DNA of 44,633 nucleotides from Rusavskia elegans (GCA_011316305.1 SAUG01000174.1:1-44633), one strand, 5' to 3'. Positions 32,281 to 43,591 are shown, numbered from the stretch's first letter. The notes: generated from the sequence alone by a model not told the origin. Made by a program: numbers and translations.

Positions 32281-34803
32281 TCACGTCCCATCTTTCTCTT
32301 CCCCTTCCCCTTTCTTGTCAGCATCGACATCCTCACCACCCCTCCCTCCCCCTTCAACAACCAATTCCACCACCTTAACCGGATGCAACAGCACCCCCGG
32401 CAAACACATCCTCCCCTCCCCCGCCACCTCCTCCCTCTCCCCGCCATCATTATCCACCTTCATCCCCAACCACCTCCTCCACAGATTCGGCGCAAACCCG
32501 GCATCATAGAACCACGTCGTCCCCTTGAAGTTGTGCTCTCGCCCACCATACACACTCGTTCTCGCTCCGCCGCTGGCGCCATTGCGCCCGCCGTTCATCA
32601 CCGCTGCGAGGTAGGAGGGCGGCCAGTCGCGGTCGATGTACATGGGGTGAGGGGCGTAGACGGCTTTGAGGCCGTGGTGCAGGGAGACGGATGCGGGCCA
32701 CATTTCCGAGAACATCGTGTGCCGTTTGAGGACCGTTTCGCGGTGCATGAGGGTAAGTAGGCGTTTCGAGAGGCGGGAGGTGGTGGTGATGGCGGCGCGA
32801 CGGGGTGGGAGTGATGATGTGGTGTTGTAGCCTGTGATGTCTTCTGTGAAGAACCAGGTGGTGCCGTCGGGGTCGAATAGGGGGTTGAATGTTACGAGGT
32901 CGGCTTCTTCACCGACGCCCCATTCGTATTTGTCTTTCTCGTAAGTGGTGGGTGGGGCTTCGTCGTTTTGGTTCGTGAGGACGTCGGGAGGTGGTTCGGG
33001 GCCCCAGATGGATTTGTCCGATTTGGCTTGCGTGGTACGAGAGCCGGGGATCGAACCGCCTGTGGACGACTTCAGGCCGGACCAAATGTTGTTGGGACTG
33101 TCGGTTCCCATCTCCGTCTGTACGCGAACCATCTGCTTGAAGTCTTCCCAGGAACCATGAACAGAAGGGATGTAGAAGCGGCCGTTGCGCTCCCAAAGGC
33201 CTTTACGCGGTTGAGCTTTGGTCCAGTTGCGGATCTGATCGAAGAAGTGGTACCAATGGCCTGTGTAACGGACGTCCATCTCCCAGTTCCAGACGAAGTC
33301 ATATTCAGGGTGCTGGTGAGAGAAGTATTGCACGGGCATAAATGTGCTTCGATATACGCCATGGACAGGAAGATCGCGGAAGAAACTTTCTTGGATACCG
33401 CCGTATATGAGACCCATTTGGCGCTCGCTCCACAAGGTACCCATTCCCCTGAACTCGACCGGCAACGCGTTCTCGAGGATGCGATTGTAAATCTTCTTGT
33501 CCGCCCAGATGGGTACGTTATCGTCTCTGACGTGGACAAGAAAATGCACTGTGAATTCTCCACCGGAAAGAAGCGAAAGCTCCGCAATCAAGGAACGCAA
33601 ATAGATGACATCCTCAGCGGTGTAATGAAAGTCCCACCATGTCCTGATTAATATGGCGGTTCGGGGAAGTAGAGTAACTTTCTTCTGCGCCGTTGCCGGC
33701 TCTGCTACAGTCTCATTTGCCCCTACTGTAGGCACTTCAGGTTCATCCCTTTTTCCGACAACCGAGTCATCCTCGACAAGCGATGGCTCGGCTTCCATAC
33801 TATTCTTTTGGGAAGCATGCTGTCCAGCCGCTGTTAGATCCAGGAATAGATATTCTCCGGGCTTTTCGATACGGTGGAAACGGCCAGCATTTTTGGTTGC
33901 ACAAGCGGCTTGTGCCTTGACCCATTCAATGTTGCTGTAGTCTACCTCTGCCATGCTTCCTGGGCCTTCCCAGAGATCATCAGCTCCTTCTCGATCCCCA
34001 TGTAAGCCTGCACCAGTGCCGCCTCGTTTCACGCTATAGCCATAACCGTAGGGTCCTAGCCTGCCAAATCTGTCGAAGCATATGTCATCTCGAAGACCCA
34101 GTACTTCGTAAGATCCCATTACTGCCTCGGGGAAACCTTTCACAACGCCCGGGTAGTAATGTGCCCGTGGTACCTTGACGGTTTCGGCAGCATCCAGGAA
34201 GCATTCTTGCTTTTCTGCATATCCTTCCTCGGCTAAAGGGTAAGGATCATATGGTACACTCTTAGGCAAAGGCTTGATCTCCTGCTTCGTTACCGATATG
34301 TTCAGCACCACTTGTTGATCATGTGGATACTCTGGAGTATTCTTTTTCTTGGGAACCAACGTCCGGATGCCACCGTGATATCTCTTCAGAAAGGGGAAAG
34401 CCTCCCATGGCGGTGGCTTCGGCGCCGACTTCTCCACTGTGCCCATCTCCACTTGCCGTGACGAGGTATAACTTGCTCGAATCAGACATATGGCGATAAT
34501 AATCATGGTAGAGAGCAATGCCCAGTTCATGTATCTGACAACCCGTGGCGGAATCTTGTAGAAGTAAAAGGTCGATTTTCTCTTGTTAGGTGAGGTACTA
34601 AGCAGGTGCTGGTGTGATCCCGATGTCTCTCTCGATAAGCTGGAGTATGCAGACGGCGCATCTCTTGGTCGAAAGCGGGCTGAGGGTTTTCGTCTCGCAT
34701 ATTGGGCCTTTTCAAGATCTGATTCGGGGTCCGATTCGTAGCTCTCAGTGTCACTCGCATCATCGTATGTTTCTCTGCCACCCTGGCGGTTTGGACTCTC
34801 CAT
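32281..34803 (-). CDS. DUF3405 family type II membrane protein
   Basis: Single-exon gene of 840 aa. The open frame reaches 34896 but with a GTG; the first ATG in frame is at 34803 (MESPNRQGGRETYDDAS). A hydrophilic cytosolic tail of about 92 residues precedes one membrane segment (NWALLSTMIIIAICLI, about 93-111), giving a likely type II Golgi or ER topology. The lumenal part carries the DUF3405 core (Pfam PF11885), including RTAILIRTWWDFHYTAEDVIYL, LVHVRDDNVPIW, QYFSHQHPEYDFVWNWEMD at about residue 505, and RFYIPSVHGSWEDF. The acidic WEMD phrase and overall layout resemble glycosyltransferases, but activity has not been established to my knowledge. It converges with the Mid2-like gene and diverges from the P450 gene. 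Confidence 0.88.
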   Translation of the reverse strand: MESPNRQGGRETYDDASDTESYESDPESDLEKAQYARRKPSARFRPRDAPSAYSSLSRETSGSHQHLLSTSPNKRKSTFYFYKIPPRVVRYMNWALLSTMIIIAICLIRASYTSSRQVEMGTVEKSAPKPPPWEAFPFLKRYHGGIRTLVPKKKNTPEYPHDQQVVLNISVTKQEIKPLPKSVPYDPYPLAEEGYAEKQECFLDAAETVKVPRAHYYPGVVKGFPEAVMGSYEVLGLRDDICFDRFGRLGPYGYGYSVKRGGTGAGLHGDREGADDLWEGPGSMAEVDYSNIEWVKAQAACATKNAGRFHRIEKPGEYLFLDLTAAGQHASQKNSMEAEPSLVEDDSVVGKRDEPEVPTVGANETVAEPATAQKKVTLLPRTAILIRTWWDFHYTAEDVIYLRSLIAELSLLSGGEFTVHFLVHVRDDNVPIWADKKIYNRILENALPVEFRGMGTLWSERQMGLIYGGIQESFFRDLPVHGVYRSTFMPVQYFSHQHPEYDFVWNWEMDVRYTGHWYHFFDQIRNWTKAQPRKGLWERNGRFYIPSVHGSWEDFKQMVRVQTEMGTDSPNNIWSGLKSSTGGSIPGSRTTQAKSDKSIWGPEPPPDVLTNQNDEAPPTTYEKDKYEWGVGEEADLVTFNPLFDPDGTTWFFTEDITGYNTTSSLPPRRAAITTTSRLSKRLLTLMHRETVLKRHTMFSEMWPASVSLHHGLKAVYAPHPMYIDRDWPPSYLAAVMNGGRNGASGGARTSVYGGREHNFKGTTWFYDAGFAPNLWRRWLGMKVDNDGGEREEVAGEGRMCLPGVLLHPVKVVELVVEGGGRGGEDVDADKKGEGEEKDGT

Positions 34804-35627
34804 CCTTTCTCCCAAGCAAATGACGCCGTATCGATTCTGTCTGGCGATGTACGTAGGTGATTTCGTTGTAGTGTTTCCTGCCGCGTTGAAGTTCACAAAA
34901 CCTTGGAGCTCCTGTGGTTTTCCAATTGGTGCTTACAACCCATCAAATGCAGCAGCTTCACGAATATTCGGTTCTTCATTCGCTTTCGCGGTAGCTGCAG
35001 TCGTATTTGTTTGCCAAGCCGTTGGCCAGACAATCAGCTGCGCTAAACCGGTTCTCCTGGCGCCAAGACCACGCCGAAGCCATGCAGCAGTGAGCACCTC
35101 CCGTATTCGATATCATACCAGTGCCAAAATATTTTTAGTCCCCTCCCCAGTATTTGAGTCTGCTATGAGGGAATTGGGAAATCCCTGTGCGTCAGAGAAT
35201 TTTCTTGCTTCCGGCTCCTAGGGCAGAATCTCATCTCCTCACCGAATCGCTTCCTGTGCAATTTCGCTGGGAGCGAAACAAGACTTCGGGGCCAAATCCT
35301 TCTACCTCTCCACAAAACATTGCGTGTCGTCTTGCAGGTGATGGATGGCGGCTGCATGTACACAGCCACTTTACATTTTAAGAATCCCCAGGTGCTGGAC
35401 GAGCTTTCCAAGAAAATTCTTGTTAAGCGAGCTACAACGATGTAGGTTCACTTCACGAGATGCTAGAAAGGACCGAATTCGATTGACCTGATGCCATAGA
35501 GCTAGTATACCCTTGAGCAACATACCTGTCCAACGTCGATAGATCTTTGGTGAATCAAGACTGGCTTATTTAGATATATTCTTCAGTCTCTGTTTCAGCT
35601 GGCAAGCGTAAAGCTCATTTCGACGTA
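34804..35627. promoter_or_regulatory. Divergent intergenic region between DUF3405 and P450 genes
   Basis: This 824-bp head-to-head gap should carry both promoters. A plus-strand frame at 34748-35221 is mostly the shadow of the DUF3405 5' end and is not accepted. No repeat was noticed. Confidence 0.5.
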
Positions 35628-37485
35628 ATGGATCATGCGAATGCATCTATATCTGGCTCTTCCAGCAGTAATTTACCTAGCATACGTGCTTGCTTCCTGC
35701 TCGTTGTATTCATAACATTCGTTTATCGATATCTACAAAGACGCCGCCGGTATCAAGTACTGCCTCCCGTTCGTCGGGCAAACGTGAAACCAAAGCTGAC
35801 ACATTTCGTAGACTGAGAATCTATTTGGCGAGCAGCATGGCTGTCATCCCATGAAATCGAGGTTCCCAATCAAATGGCCTTTAGGACTCGATGTTCTCCA
35901 CAAACAATGGCTCGCAAATGCCGACAAACGTCTTCTGGCTTATCAGCAGCCCTTCCTGGATCAACTCGGTGTTAATCTGGAAATCAAGATAATGGGCTCG
36001 GTTGGTTATACAACCTATGATCCTCCAAATGTTGAAGCTGTCCTTTCTTCGAGATTCGACGGTGCGTCGTTCGCTTCCTTTGACGAGATTCATGTCGCTC
36101 ACCCGCATTGTAGACTATTATCTTGGTATAAGACGAGGTGCCATGTTTCCGTTCATTGGAGAGGGAATATTTACCCAAGACGGCGGACCTTGGAAGTTGT
36201 CGAGGGAGCTATTGAGGAGGCCCTTTCTTAAAACCCATTATCAGGATCTCCAGGGTTTCCGGGAACCCATCAACAACTGCCTGTCAAAGATATCTTCTCG
36301 CGATGGTGTTGTCGATTTACAGCCACTGTTTTTCCAATTCACGCTGGCCACGACTACTGCTTTAATCTTCGGACAGCCTGTCGAGAGCTCGGAAGATGAA
36401 GAGCAGGACAGCTTTGCCCGCAGCTTTGATCATGCTTCGTGGATAACGACATTACGATCGCGCCTGACGGACCTGTACTGGATCTACAACCCAAGCCATT
36501 ATCGAGCCGCGTGCAAAACAATCAAGAAATTTGCCGATGGTTTCGTGAGCAGGGCTTTAGCGGCAAAGGACGAAGGCAAGACAGAAGCGACCTCGGATCG
36601 TTACGCTTTTATCGAAGATCTTTATGCGGCCCTGAAAGATACGTCTTTGGTTCGTGATCAGTTGATTAATATCTTGCTGGCCGGTAGGGACACCACAGCC
36701 TGCCTGCTCTCATGGACTGTGTACGTCAGATGAAAACCCCATTCATATAAATTTAATCCCACCGATCCGCTCACTATTCTGTGTAGCTTCCTCCTTGTTC
36801 GCCATCCCCACGTACTTGGCCGCTTGAAGGAAGAAATCGCGTCTATTGTAGGTACTGATGCGGATATTACGAGAACACATTTACAGAAGATGGGCTACCT
36901 GAAGTGCATCTTGAATGAAAGTATGCAGATGTGTTTGGATCACCTCCGTACTTTTACGAACAATGCTGACGTTGGACAGCACTTCGACTATACCCTCCGA
37001 TTCCACTCAACGTTCGCTTTGCCAAGAGCACCACGTGGCTGCCACGCGGTGGTGGAAACGATGGTGATTCTCCAGTACTCGTTCGCAAAGGAACGGGCAT
37101 CGGAATCGTTCCATACTACATGCATCGAAGGAAGGACATCTATGGAGAAGACGCCATGGAATTCCGGCCTGAGCGATGGGAGGGCCCCGAACTCGACGAC
37201 ATCGGGTGGGCATACATGCCGTTCCATGGTGGTCCAAGATTATGCCTGGGAAGTAAGTTTACTCATCCCAAATCGAGATCCTTTGGGAACGTAGCGAGGG
37301 TAATTAACGGGATCCCAGAGGATTTCGCATTGATGGAGGCATCATGTCTGATTGTCCGTATCCTTCAAGAATTCCCTGATATCCGATTGCCCCCGGGCCA
37401 CGCGGTAGTTCCAACGGGACAGGAAAAGCAGGAATTGACCGTTTTCCTAAAGAGCGCAGACGGGTGCAAAGTGGTTGTTCGCTAA
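35628..37485 (+). CDS. Cytochrome P450, CYP52-like (alkane/fatty-acid hydroxylase type)
   Basis: Exons 35628-35783, 35833-36061, 36114-36720, 36787-36920, 36980-37252 and 37319-37485 (521 aa); introns are 49-66 bp. The first donor (GTGAAA) is the weakest, and exon 2 could start at 35836 instead. A membrane anchor (ACFLLVVFITFVYRY) is followed by HGCHPMKSRFPIKWPLGLD, typical of CYP52 relatives. Further marks are GEGIFTQDGGPWKLSRELLRR (helix C, split here as GEGIFTQDGGPW / KLSRELLRR), the I-helix AGRDTT near 317-322, the ExxR pair in ETLRLYPP (Glu375, Arg378, formed by a splice join), FRPERW and the haem loop FHGGPRLCLGK with Cys464. It would be an ER monooxygenase, perhaps omega-hydroxylating fatty acids or alkanes. 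Unspliced frames look fragmented, but all joins are in phase, so it reads as intact. Confidence 0.88.
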
Positions 37486-37804
37486 TCGAACATTTTTGCT
37501 TCCACGTACAGAAATTTGGAAAGGTAAAGCCTTCCTACTCTGCTCCAGAAATTGGATATCTGGGCGACTCCTTGGGCTTGAATTTTAGGACGAATGCAGA
37601 TGATACTGGGTATGGCAAACGCTGGCTCCTTTGGATCCTTCGCTCGGAAAACGGTATCGGTGGAGGTGTATTCACAAATTAGTTCTGGTCTCTTCCTCCG
37701 TAGTGTCCTACAGGTTACACCAGGGAAAGAACTGAAGATAGTCGATCGGGTATTATGACCAGTAGGAAGCTCACAGTCCAGCCGATGTCAGTGCTAGTTG
37801 GTCA

Positions 37805-38034
37805 GCTCGTGGTGTAAAGAATCAATCGCCATGAGAAGTAACAACAGTCGATACCTCGATGTTGCACTTCGATACCACAATTGCCTAGAACTTGCTATAT
37901 AGCTGCTGTTGCAACTACAAGACGAAGCGCGATAAGGAGTAGATCTATAACTCGGCACGGGGCTTTGTCCTTGGGGACCTGTTTGGTGGTTGCTGTGGCC
38001 CACATTATTGCGATCGATTTTTTACACGACGAGC
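37805..38034. repeat. Imperfect 27-bp inverted repeat, possible decayed MITE
   Basis: The arms at 37805-37831 and 38008-38034 are inverted copies over 27 bp with four mismatches, enclosing about 176 bp. No target duplication or coding capacity is evident. A decayed MITE is possible, but a chance stem-loop cannot be excluded. Confidence 0.4.
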
Positions 38035-38273
38035 TTAGCATGTATTTGAATAATAATGAGCTTCTCGTAAGGATGTAAGACGGCTTGAATCCTTCGCTTC
38101 GTTCGTCAGGCTGAGATCTTCCCCGATGATGACCCTGCAAGCCGTTTCAACTCGCTAGAGCCTGCTGCCGCACACCTCTATTGGCCCGGTTGAGCAATGA
38201 TGCGCAAGATATCAAAAGAAGATTGATCGTCACTGGAAGTAAAGGGGCGAAGCCGTCAGCTTACCGCCTTATC

Positions 38274-38456
38274 AGTCGTCAACCTGCATGCCGTTTCAAA
38301 CCTTAATCATTGGGGGTCGCAGCGATACCGTTCCTGAACCAATGCCGCCCACCACTTCGCTGCTAGTCGTCGACCTGCATGCTGTTTCGAACCTTAATCA
38401 ATGGGGGTCGCACCGATACCGTTCCTGAACCAATGCCCGCCCACCACTTCGCTGCT
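38274..38456. repeat. Tandem duplication of a 91/92-bp unit
   Basis: Copy 1 is 38274-38364 (91 bp) and copy 2 is 38365-38456 (92 bp, one extra c in the gcccgccc stretch). They differ at only a handful of bases and share ctgcatg(c/t)(c/t)gtttc, gataccgttcctgaacc and accacttcgctgct. A shorter relative of the start (cctgcaagccgtttcaa) occurs near 38132. The pair ends 249 bp before the ankyrin-gene ATG. Confidence 0.88.
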
Positions 38457-38705
38457 AGTCTATGGAATATCATCATCAGGTACAGGAATGGGAAGAAGCC
38501 GTTGATTGGCTTCATTCTGACGTCCCGAGGGCTGAGCTGAATGATGCATATTTTTTGAGATGCATGAGCTGAGATGCGACGATCGACAGTCTCACCACGT
38601 GCGGAAGCGTGGTCAACGTCAGCGTATATAGACAGTGTGGGAAAGCGATTCAGTCTCCTGTTCCAACATACAACTGTAAATCCTGCGACGCAGTCATACA
38701 AATCG

Positions 38706-41555
38706 ATGGATCCGATCTCAGTCGCTGCGTCAGTTTTGACCGTGCTTGGCGCCGCGGCAACTGCCGGTCGCGCGCTAGAGCGCATCTCCAGTTCAAGGCA
38801 AGCACCTGAGCATCTAGTTGCCTTGGTCAATGAAGTCAGTATCTGGCTCCGCTTCAGTGACCGAAAGCCATTGACACCTTAGAACAGGTTTCTGATCTCC
38901 GGGTGGTATTGCACAATGTCCGAGATGCTGTCCAAGAACGGGCCAAGACGTCGCAAGAGTGTGGGAATTTGGGTTTCATCGTCCAGCGAGCAACGCTGAA
39001 AATCTCCGAACTCAATCGTCTCATCTATGGCGATCTCCTCAAGACAAACAATGGTTGCGACCCTTTCGATGACGATGACACCATCAAAGCCTCCCGAAGA
39101 GCCTTCCTGCGCCATGGTGGGAAGATCAAATCACTCATGGGAGAACTCCGAGATATCAAAATGAGTATGATGATTGCCATGGGCGCTATGACTTTGTATG
39201 TCTACTGTTCCGCCTATCCCATAAGAACCTCATCGATGGCTAATATCTCCAGCTCTGATGTGTCTCGTCTAAAACTTGACGTCTGTGACGTCTCGCTCGT
39301 CGCTTCACAGCAGCACGCCTCCCAAATCATCCAAGACTCAACCACATTGACTCGAACTAGGGGACCGCAGCCATTGGCCCCGGTCTCTGACACTAGAAAC
39401 ACTGAATTTCCATCTCTCATGAATCGACAACCCAGCGGTGTCTCAATGCCAAGAGGTCCTCATGTCTCCACAGACTGGGACAACAAGCATCTTATAAGAA
39501 CACCTCTTGACAATGAAGCTTTCCAGCGAATATCGATGCCTTCTAGTAATAAACTGGCGCAGCCGCTCAATATTGATCAGAAATACTCCCACATCCGAGT
39601 CGAGGCATCGGTTTCATCAGTGTCGTACCAACGGGACCGACTATGTCTCTGCCAATGTCATCAGATCACGACCATGGCCACCCCGGGCGACTGGAGTAGA
39701 AATCTGGGCCGACTATTCGTGGGGTACGCCGGTCTACCTTTGCTAAGCAAAAAATGCGACCGAAAGTCATGCCAACACGGACAGATGCAGACAAGGATAC
39801 GCGTTGCTTATCTTTTCCCTTTCTGGTTTGCTCTCCGCTTGTTCGCTTTAACCATCACCAAAGCCTCCACAAGCTTCATGTGGAAGCTGGACTTCCCGGC
39901 TGTGACGTCAAGCAACTCCGACTTGTTCGTCCAAGCATCTCTGGGCAACATTGACAAGATCCAAGGCATACTGAGTATGGATTCTGGGGCCTTCAATGTT
40001 ATCGACTCTGTAGCGAACAAATCACCCCTACACGTGAGGATGTGAAGACAGCGCCCAGCAAGCATTATATGCTGATCAAGGCCAGATCGCGCTCCAATTC
40101 CGTCAAATCACGTCAGTCTCCCTGCTGATTGACCAGGGAGCCGATATGTATGTGCAAGACTGCAACAAAAAGTGAGTCAGCTGGCCCACAGTAGTATTCG
40201 AGTTCATTGACTAATAATGAAATAGAACTCCTCTCGATACCTTCTACGAGAATTACCTAATTACTACGGGCGAAAAGCGAATGGAAGCGCTCCTGCCCTT
40301 TTTCGAGAAGTACGACGTTTTTGACCACTGGAATCTGAGACAAATTCATCTCATCATCCTGGGCTGGTCTTCGGTCAACCTTGTTACCTATCTTTCCACA
40401 TCCATTGACGAGGTCGATGTCTTCGACTCCTGGGGCCGGACACCGTTGATGTGGGCCGCTTGGCGTGGAGATAGTGACTCCGTTGCCATCCTCCTCGCTC
40501 ACGGCGCAGACCCTCAAGCTACCTCATTTGATGGTAACTCGGTCCTCATCTATGCGACTTATGGCGGTAACCTCGACTGCATGAGCCTGATCCTCAACAC
40601 TGGCGCCGACATCAACCATATGAGTAATTCGCTTCTTACGCCAGCAATAGGTGGCTCTCAACTTGGCGACAACCCAGCCATCGCTAAGGTCCGCCTCATG
40701 AGGGGTGCCGCAATCGAGGCCAGCCGGCATCAGAAGTTCACACCATTGTATGTTGCGGCCTTGACCAACAGGGTAGAGAGCCTGGCGTTCCTACTAGAAT
40801 GCGGAGCCAGCACTGAATGGGGTGACTGGAACTGCTCGGATCCCTTGTCGCTAGCTATCTCGTTTAGCAACCACCGTATGGCTGAGGCACTAATCCAGCA
40901 TGGTGCCAACTTAAATTGGGCGCCAGCATTCACCGTCTCATATCTCAGGAACGTTGCCGTATTCGGCGATGAGAAGATGTTACGGTTGTTCGTTACTGCA
41001 AAACCGGCGATCGAAGTCAATATGAGGGACCCTCAGGGTTGCACGGCTTCAGATCGCATGCAGGAACGCCTAACGAGCATGAGCCCGTCAGATCCAAGGA
41101 AGGAAGGCCTGTCTGCCGCATTTCAAGAATTGGTCCGTGTGTGTGCCAAAGAATACGAGAAGATGCGGAGTCCGCCTGAGTACGTTGTTATCGAGGAGTT
41201 AGTTCAAGACGAGGACAAGGTCGATACGATATCGTTCATCCCGGACGAGGACGACATCAATGACATTTTCTATGATGCTCTCGAGGACCAAGAAGCCCAA
41301 GAGGAATCAGGGACGCCACTTAGTCCACCAACAGTCTATGGGGTTCAGACCACGGATTGGGCGCTTTATAGGAGCCCGAGCGCGGGTGCACCTGACATGA
41401 GTACGGAATGGTCGATGAAGAGAAGTCCAACCGCCAAGTATCAAGACAGCGGTCAGAAACGATCCAGTAAACGCAGTGGCCACTGGTACTCGCCCTCGAG
41501 CTATTCAAACTTGCGACGAGCGGCATTTCCTGCAGCCATCCAGAAGGTGGTCTGA
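38706..41555 (+). CDS. STAND-type N-terminal domain / ankyrin-repeat protein
   Basis: Exons 38706-38834, 38888-39195, 39253-40033, 40086-40171 and 40226-41555 (877 aa); introns are 52-57 bp. The N-terminus (MDPISVAASVLTVLGAAATA) resembles the fungal N-terminal domain of STAND/NLR-like proteins, a helical region often tied to incompatibility or cell-death signalling. A middle section has a cysteine/histidine cluster: CLCQCH near residue 277, and CDRKSCQHGQ about 35 residues later, in a context (GRLFVGYAGLPLL) seen in other fungal ankyrin proteins. Ankyrin repeats follow from about residue 420: SPLHIALQFRQITSVSLLID, WGRTPLMWAAWRGD and FTPLYVAALTNRVESLAFLL. The C-terminal 130 residues are acidic, then Ser/Lys-rich. 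No NACHT or NB-ARC P-loop is visible, so it is not a full NLR. Function unknown. Confidence 0.82.
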
Positions 41556-41802
41556 GAACGAATGTGGAGTCACTGGACGTTGGGCGGCACTGGTGCTACA
41601 CTGGGTATTCTTTCATGTACATTTGTTGCTTAACCGGAACGACAAACGACTTCCCAGCGGCCAGCTAGTATTGCAAAAGCTATCCTCCATCTCTACTCAC
41701 GCCGACGGTACTTTTCCGGTTTATTCACCGCTTCGTAACAATGTGCCTCCCTTCATGACCACTTGCAAACGCCATAACCCACGACATCCACCATTGCAGC
41801 CA

Positions 41803-42522
41803 CTACATCTCCACCAATCCCCCCTCCTGCACCTCCCCCTTCTTCAAATACCCCTTCCCTTCCAAGAACTCCACAATCTGCTTCACCGCCTCCTCCACAC
41901 TCGTCTCCCCACCCCTAATTCTGATCTCCGCCCCCTCAGGCTCCTCATACGGCGCAGTAATCCCCGTAAACTCCTTCAATTCCCCTGCCCTCGCCTTCTT
42001 ATACAACCCCTTCGGATCCCTCCTCTCCGCCTCCTCCACACTAACATCCACCCAAACCTCCACAAACTCCAACCCCCTCTCCCTATGCAACTTCCTCGCC
42101 GTCTCCCGATCCGCGCGATACGGCGATATAAACGACGTAATAGCAATGGTGCACGCGTCCGCGAACAAAGCGGCTACGTGCGCTATACGGCGGATATTCT
42201 CTTCGCGGTCGGAGGGGGAGAAACCGAGATCTGAGTTTAGGCCGTGGCGGATGTTGTCGCCGTCGAGGCGGTAGGCGGAGAGGGAGTAGGGTTGGGAGAG
42301 GAGGTTGGTTTCGAGAGCGGAGGCGATGGTGGATTTGCCTGAGGCGGAGAGGCCGGTTAGCCAGATTGTGAGGCCTTTTTGGTGGCGGAGGAGAGAGCGT
42401 TGGGGGTGGGTTAGGGAGGGGGACCAGGTTAGGTTGTTGATTTGGGTTGTAGTTGTTGGGGGATTTGAGGAAGGAGGGGGGTTGGGGACAGAGGTTGGGT
42501 CGGGAGCTGTGGAGGTTGACAT
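41803..42522 (-). CDS. met14: Adenylyl-sulfate (APS) kinase
   Basis: Single-exon gene of 239 aa; ATG at 42522. APS kinase phosphorylates adenosine 5'-phosphosulfate to PAPS in sulfate assimilation, in the cytosol. The P-loop GLSASGKS is at residues 57-64. [19 protein letters not shown] and [18 protein letters not shown] are the APS-binding family phrases, followed by [16 protein letters not shown] and the lid region [19 protein letters not shown]. Fungal enzymes are usually near 200-210 aa; the extra 30 residues are an N-terminal Pro/Thr/Ser-rich tail. It converges with the ankyrin gene, 247 bp apart. Confidence 0.97.
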   Translation of the reverse strand: MSTSTAPDPTSVPNPPPSSNPPTTTTQINNLTWSPSLTHPQRSLLRHQKGLTIWLTGLSASGKSTIASALETNLLSQPYSLSAYRLDGDNIRHGLNSDLGFSPSDREENIRRIAHVAALFADACTIAITSFISPYRADRETARKLHRERGLEFVEVWVDVSVEEAERRDPKGLYKKARAGELKEFTGITAPYEEPEGAEIRIRGGETSVEEAVKQIVEFLEGKGYLKKGEVQEGGLVEM

Positions 42523-43170
42523 TTTGGGATGTAAATGTGGAGGGTAGAGTGGGTAAGTAAGTTACCATGTGAGAGTCATTGTGTTGCTGATTTTGAACTT
42601 GATGAGAGCTCGAACAAAATTTTGATGGTGTTTATCGATTGGCGGATGGCGTCATCCGAAGCACTGCATTGGCTTTGGTTTGAAACATCCTCAAGCCATT
42701 GAATTTCAATTGTACCTCAGGCGAAGACCGACCAACGCTGTTGTTCGAGGGCTACCGGATTGGCCGTGGGCCAGATCTGTGTCAGATTGATGCAGCGGTT
42801 GATCCTACACTCGCGGTTCAATGACTTCCAATGCATGTCTAAAGACCCACCCAGCTTGGACGCTTCTCCTGCGGGATCCAAGGTGGATAGATATTTCTGT
42901 CATCCAGCTCGCCATGCCCTTTACCAGAAAATGGAAGATCTCGTGGAATATATCAGCTGCTCCGTATTGCGGCATGATCGCCGCCTGAGCTTTTCGATGA
43001 CCTGGCAGTAGATAGAGCCCGGGCTTTCGACAAATAGAAGCATCCATCACTTCGATTTGCACAGCTGCCAACTTACAACGACATACTTATACGAGTCGCG
43101 GCCCATTGATATCTTACATCGACGATCCAATTCCCCAGTACCATTATCAACAACCGCAGGTAAGTCATTC
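42523..43170. other. Intergenic region upstream of APS kinase
   Basis: This 648-bp stretch contains the APS kinase promoter and the 3' side of the small minus-strand gene. No supported frame, repeat or RNA gene is seen. Confidence 0.5.
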
Positions 43171-43591
43171 CTACCACACATCCGTCTTCGTCATTGTATC
43201 CCTAAATTCCCTCTCCAACTCCCTCTTAATCATCCTTTCATATCTCTCTCTACTCTGCTTCAGCATCTCCTCCTCCCATTTCCCCCTACCGATTTCCTCG
43301 CTTGTCATGGCGCAGTCGGATGGGCGTCTCGTGGTGACTTGGTCTGGAAACTCCATTGCCAAAGCACCCTTACGTTGACAGCGTGGCGGTACTTTCATTC
43401 TAGGTGTGGGAGTTGTGGTCCTGGCGGAGGAAGAGGTGCTGTTCGTAGTCGCAGTGCTTGCGATACTGCGGTCTCGTGGGGAAGGAGCTATCGACCATCA
43501 GAATCGGTCCGTACATTCGAATAGGTAAGACCTCTTACTTACTTCGTCTGCCAACTATTAAACGTATAATCCCGTCCATTATTGATGACAT
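43171..43591 (-). CDS. Small hypothetical protein, two exons
   Basis: Proposed exons on the minus strand are 43591-43543 and 43487-43171 (121 aa), joined across a 55-bp intron with a GTAAGT donor, a CTGAT branch and a TAG acceptor; the codon phase is kept. I do not recognise the family. The first 16 residues (MSSIMDGIIRLIVGRR) are hydrophobic-basic. A Ser/Thr-rich stretch follows, then a segment with two cysteines (PPRCQRKGALAMEF, RRPSDCAMTSEEIG). The last 45 residues are a strongly charged amphipathic helix (KWEEEMLKQSRERYERMIKR) ending TKTDVW. The short basic N-terminus might be a mitochondrial signal. Exon 2 is the better supported part; the first exon could be wrong, because another reading frame is also open through the same donor. 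Confidence 0.5.

Larger units (their letters stand above)
37486..38705. other. Repeat-bearing intergenic region
   Basis: This 1.2-kb gap between the P450 and the ankyrin gene has no supported frame. It contains an imperfect inverted repeat (arms 37805-37831 and 38008-38034) and a tandem duplication of 91/92 bp (38274-38456), both annotated separately. Confidence 0.55.

Noticed and set aside
34804..34896. DUF3405 protein starting 31 residues earlier
   Set aside because: That start codon is GTG in a eukaryotic context; the ATG at 34803 is preferred.
35628..37485. P450 locus read as a pseudogene because frames look broken
   Set aside because: Five short introns with acceptable sites restore a continuous 521-aa protein with all P450 motifs.
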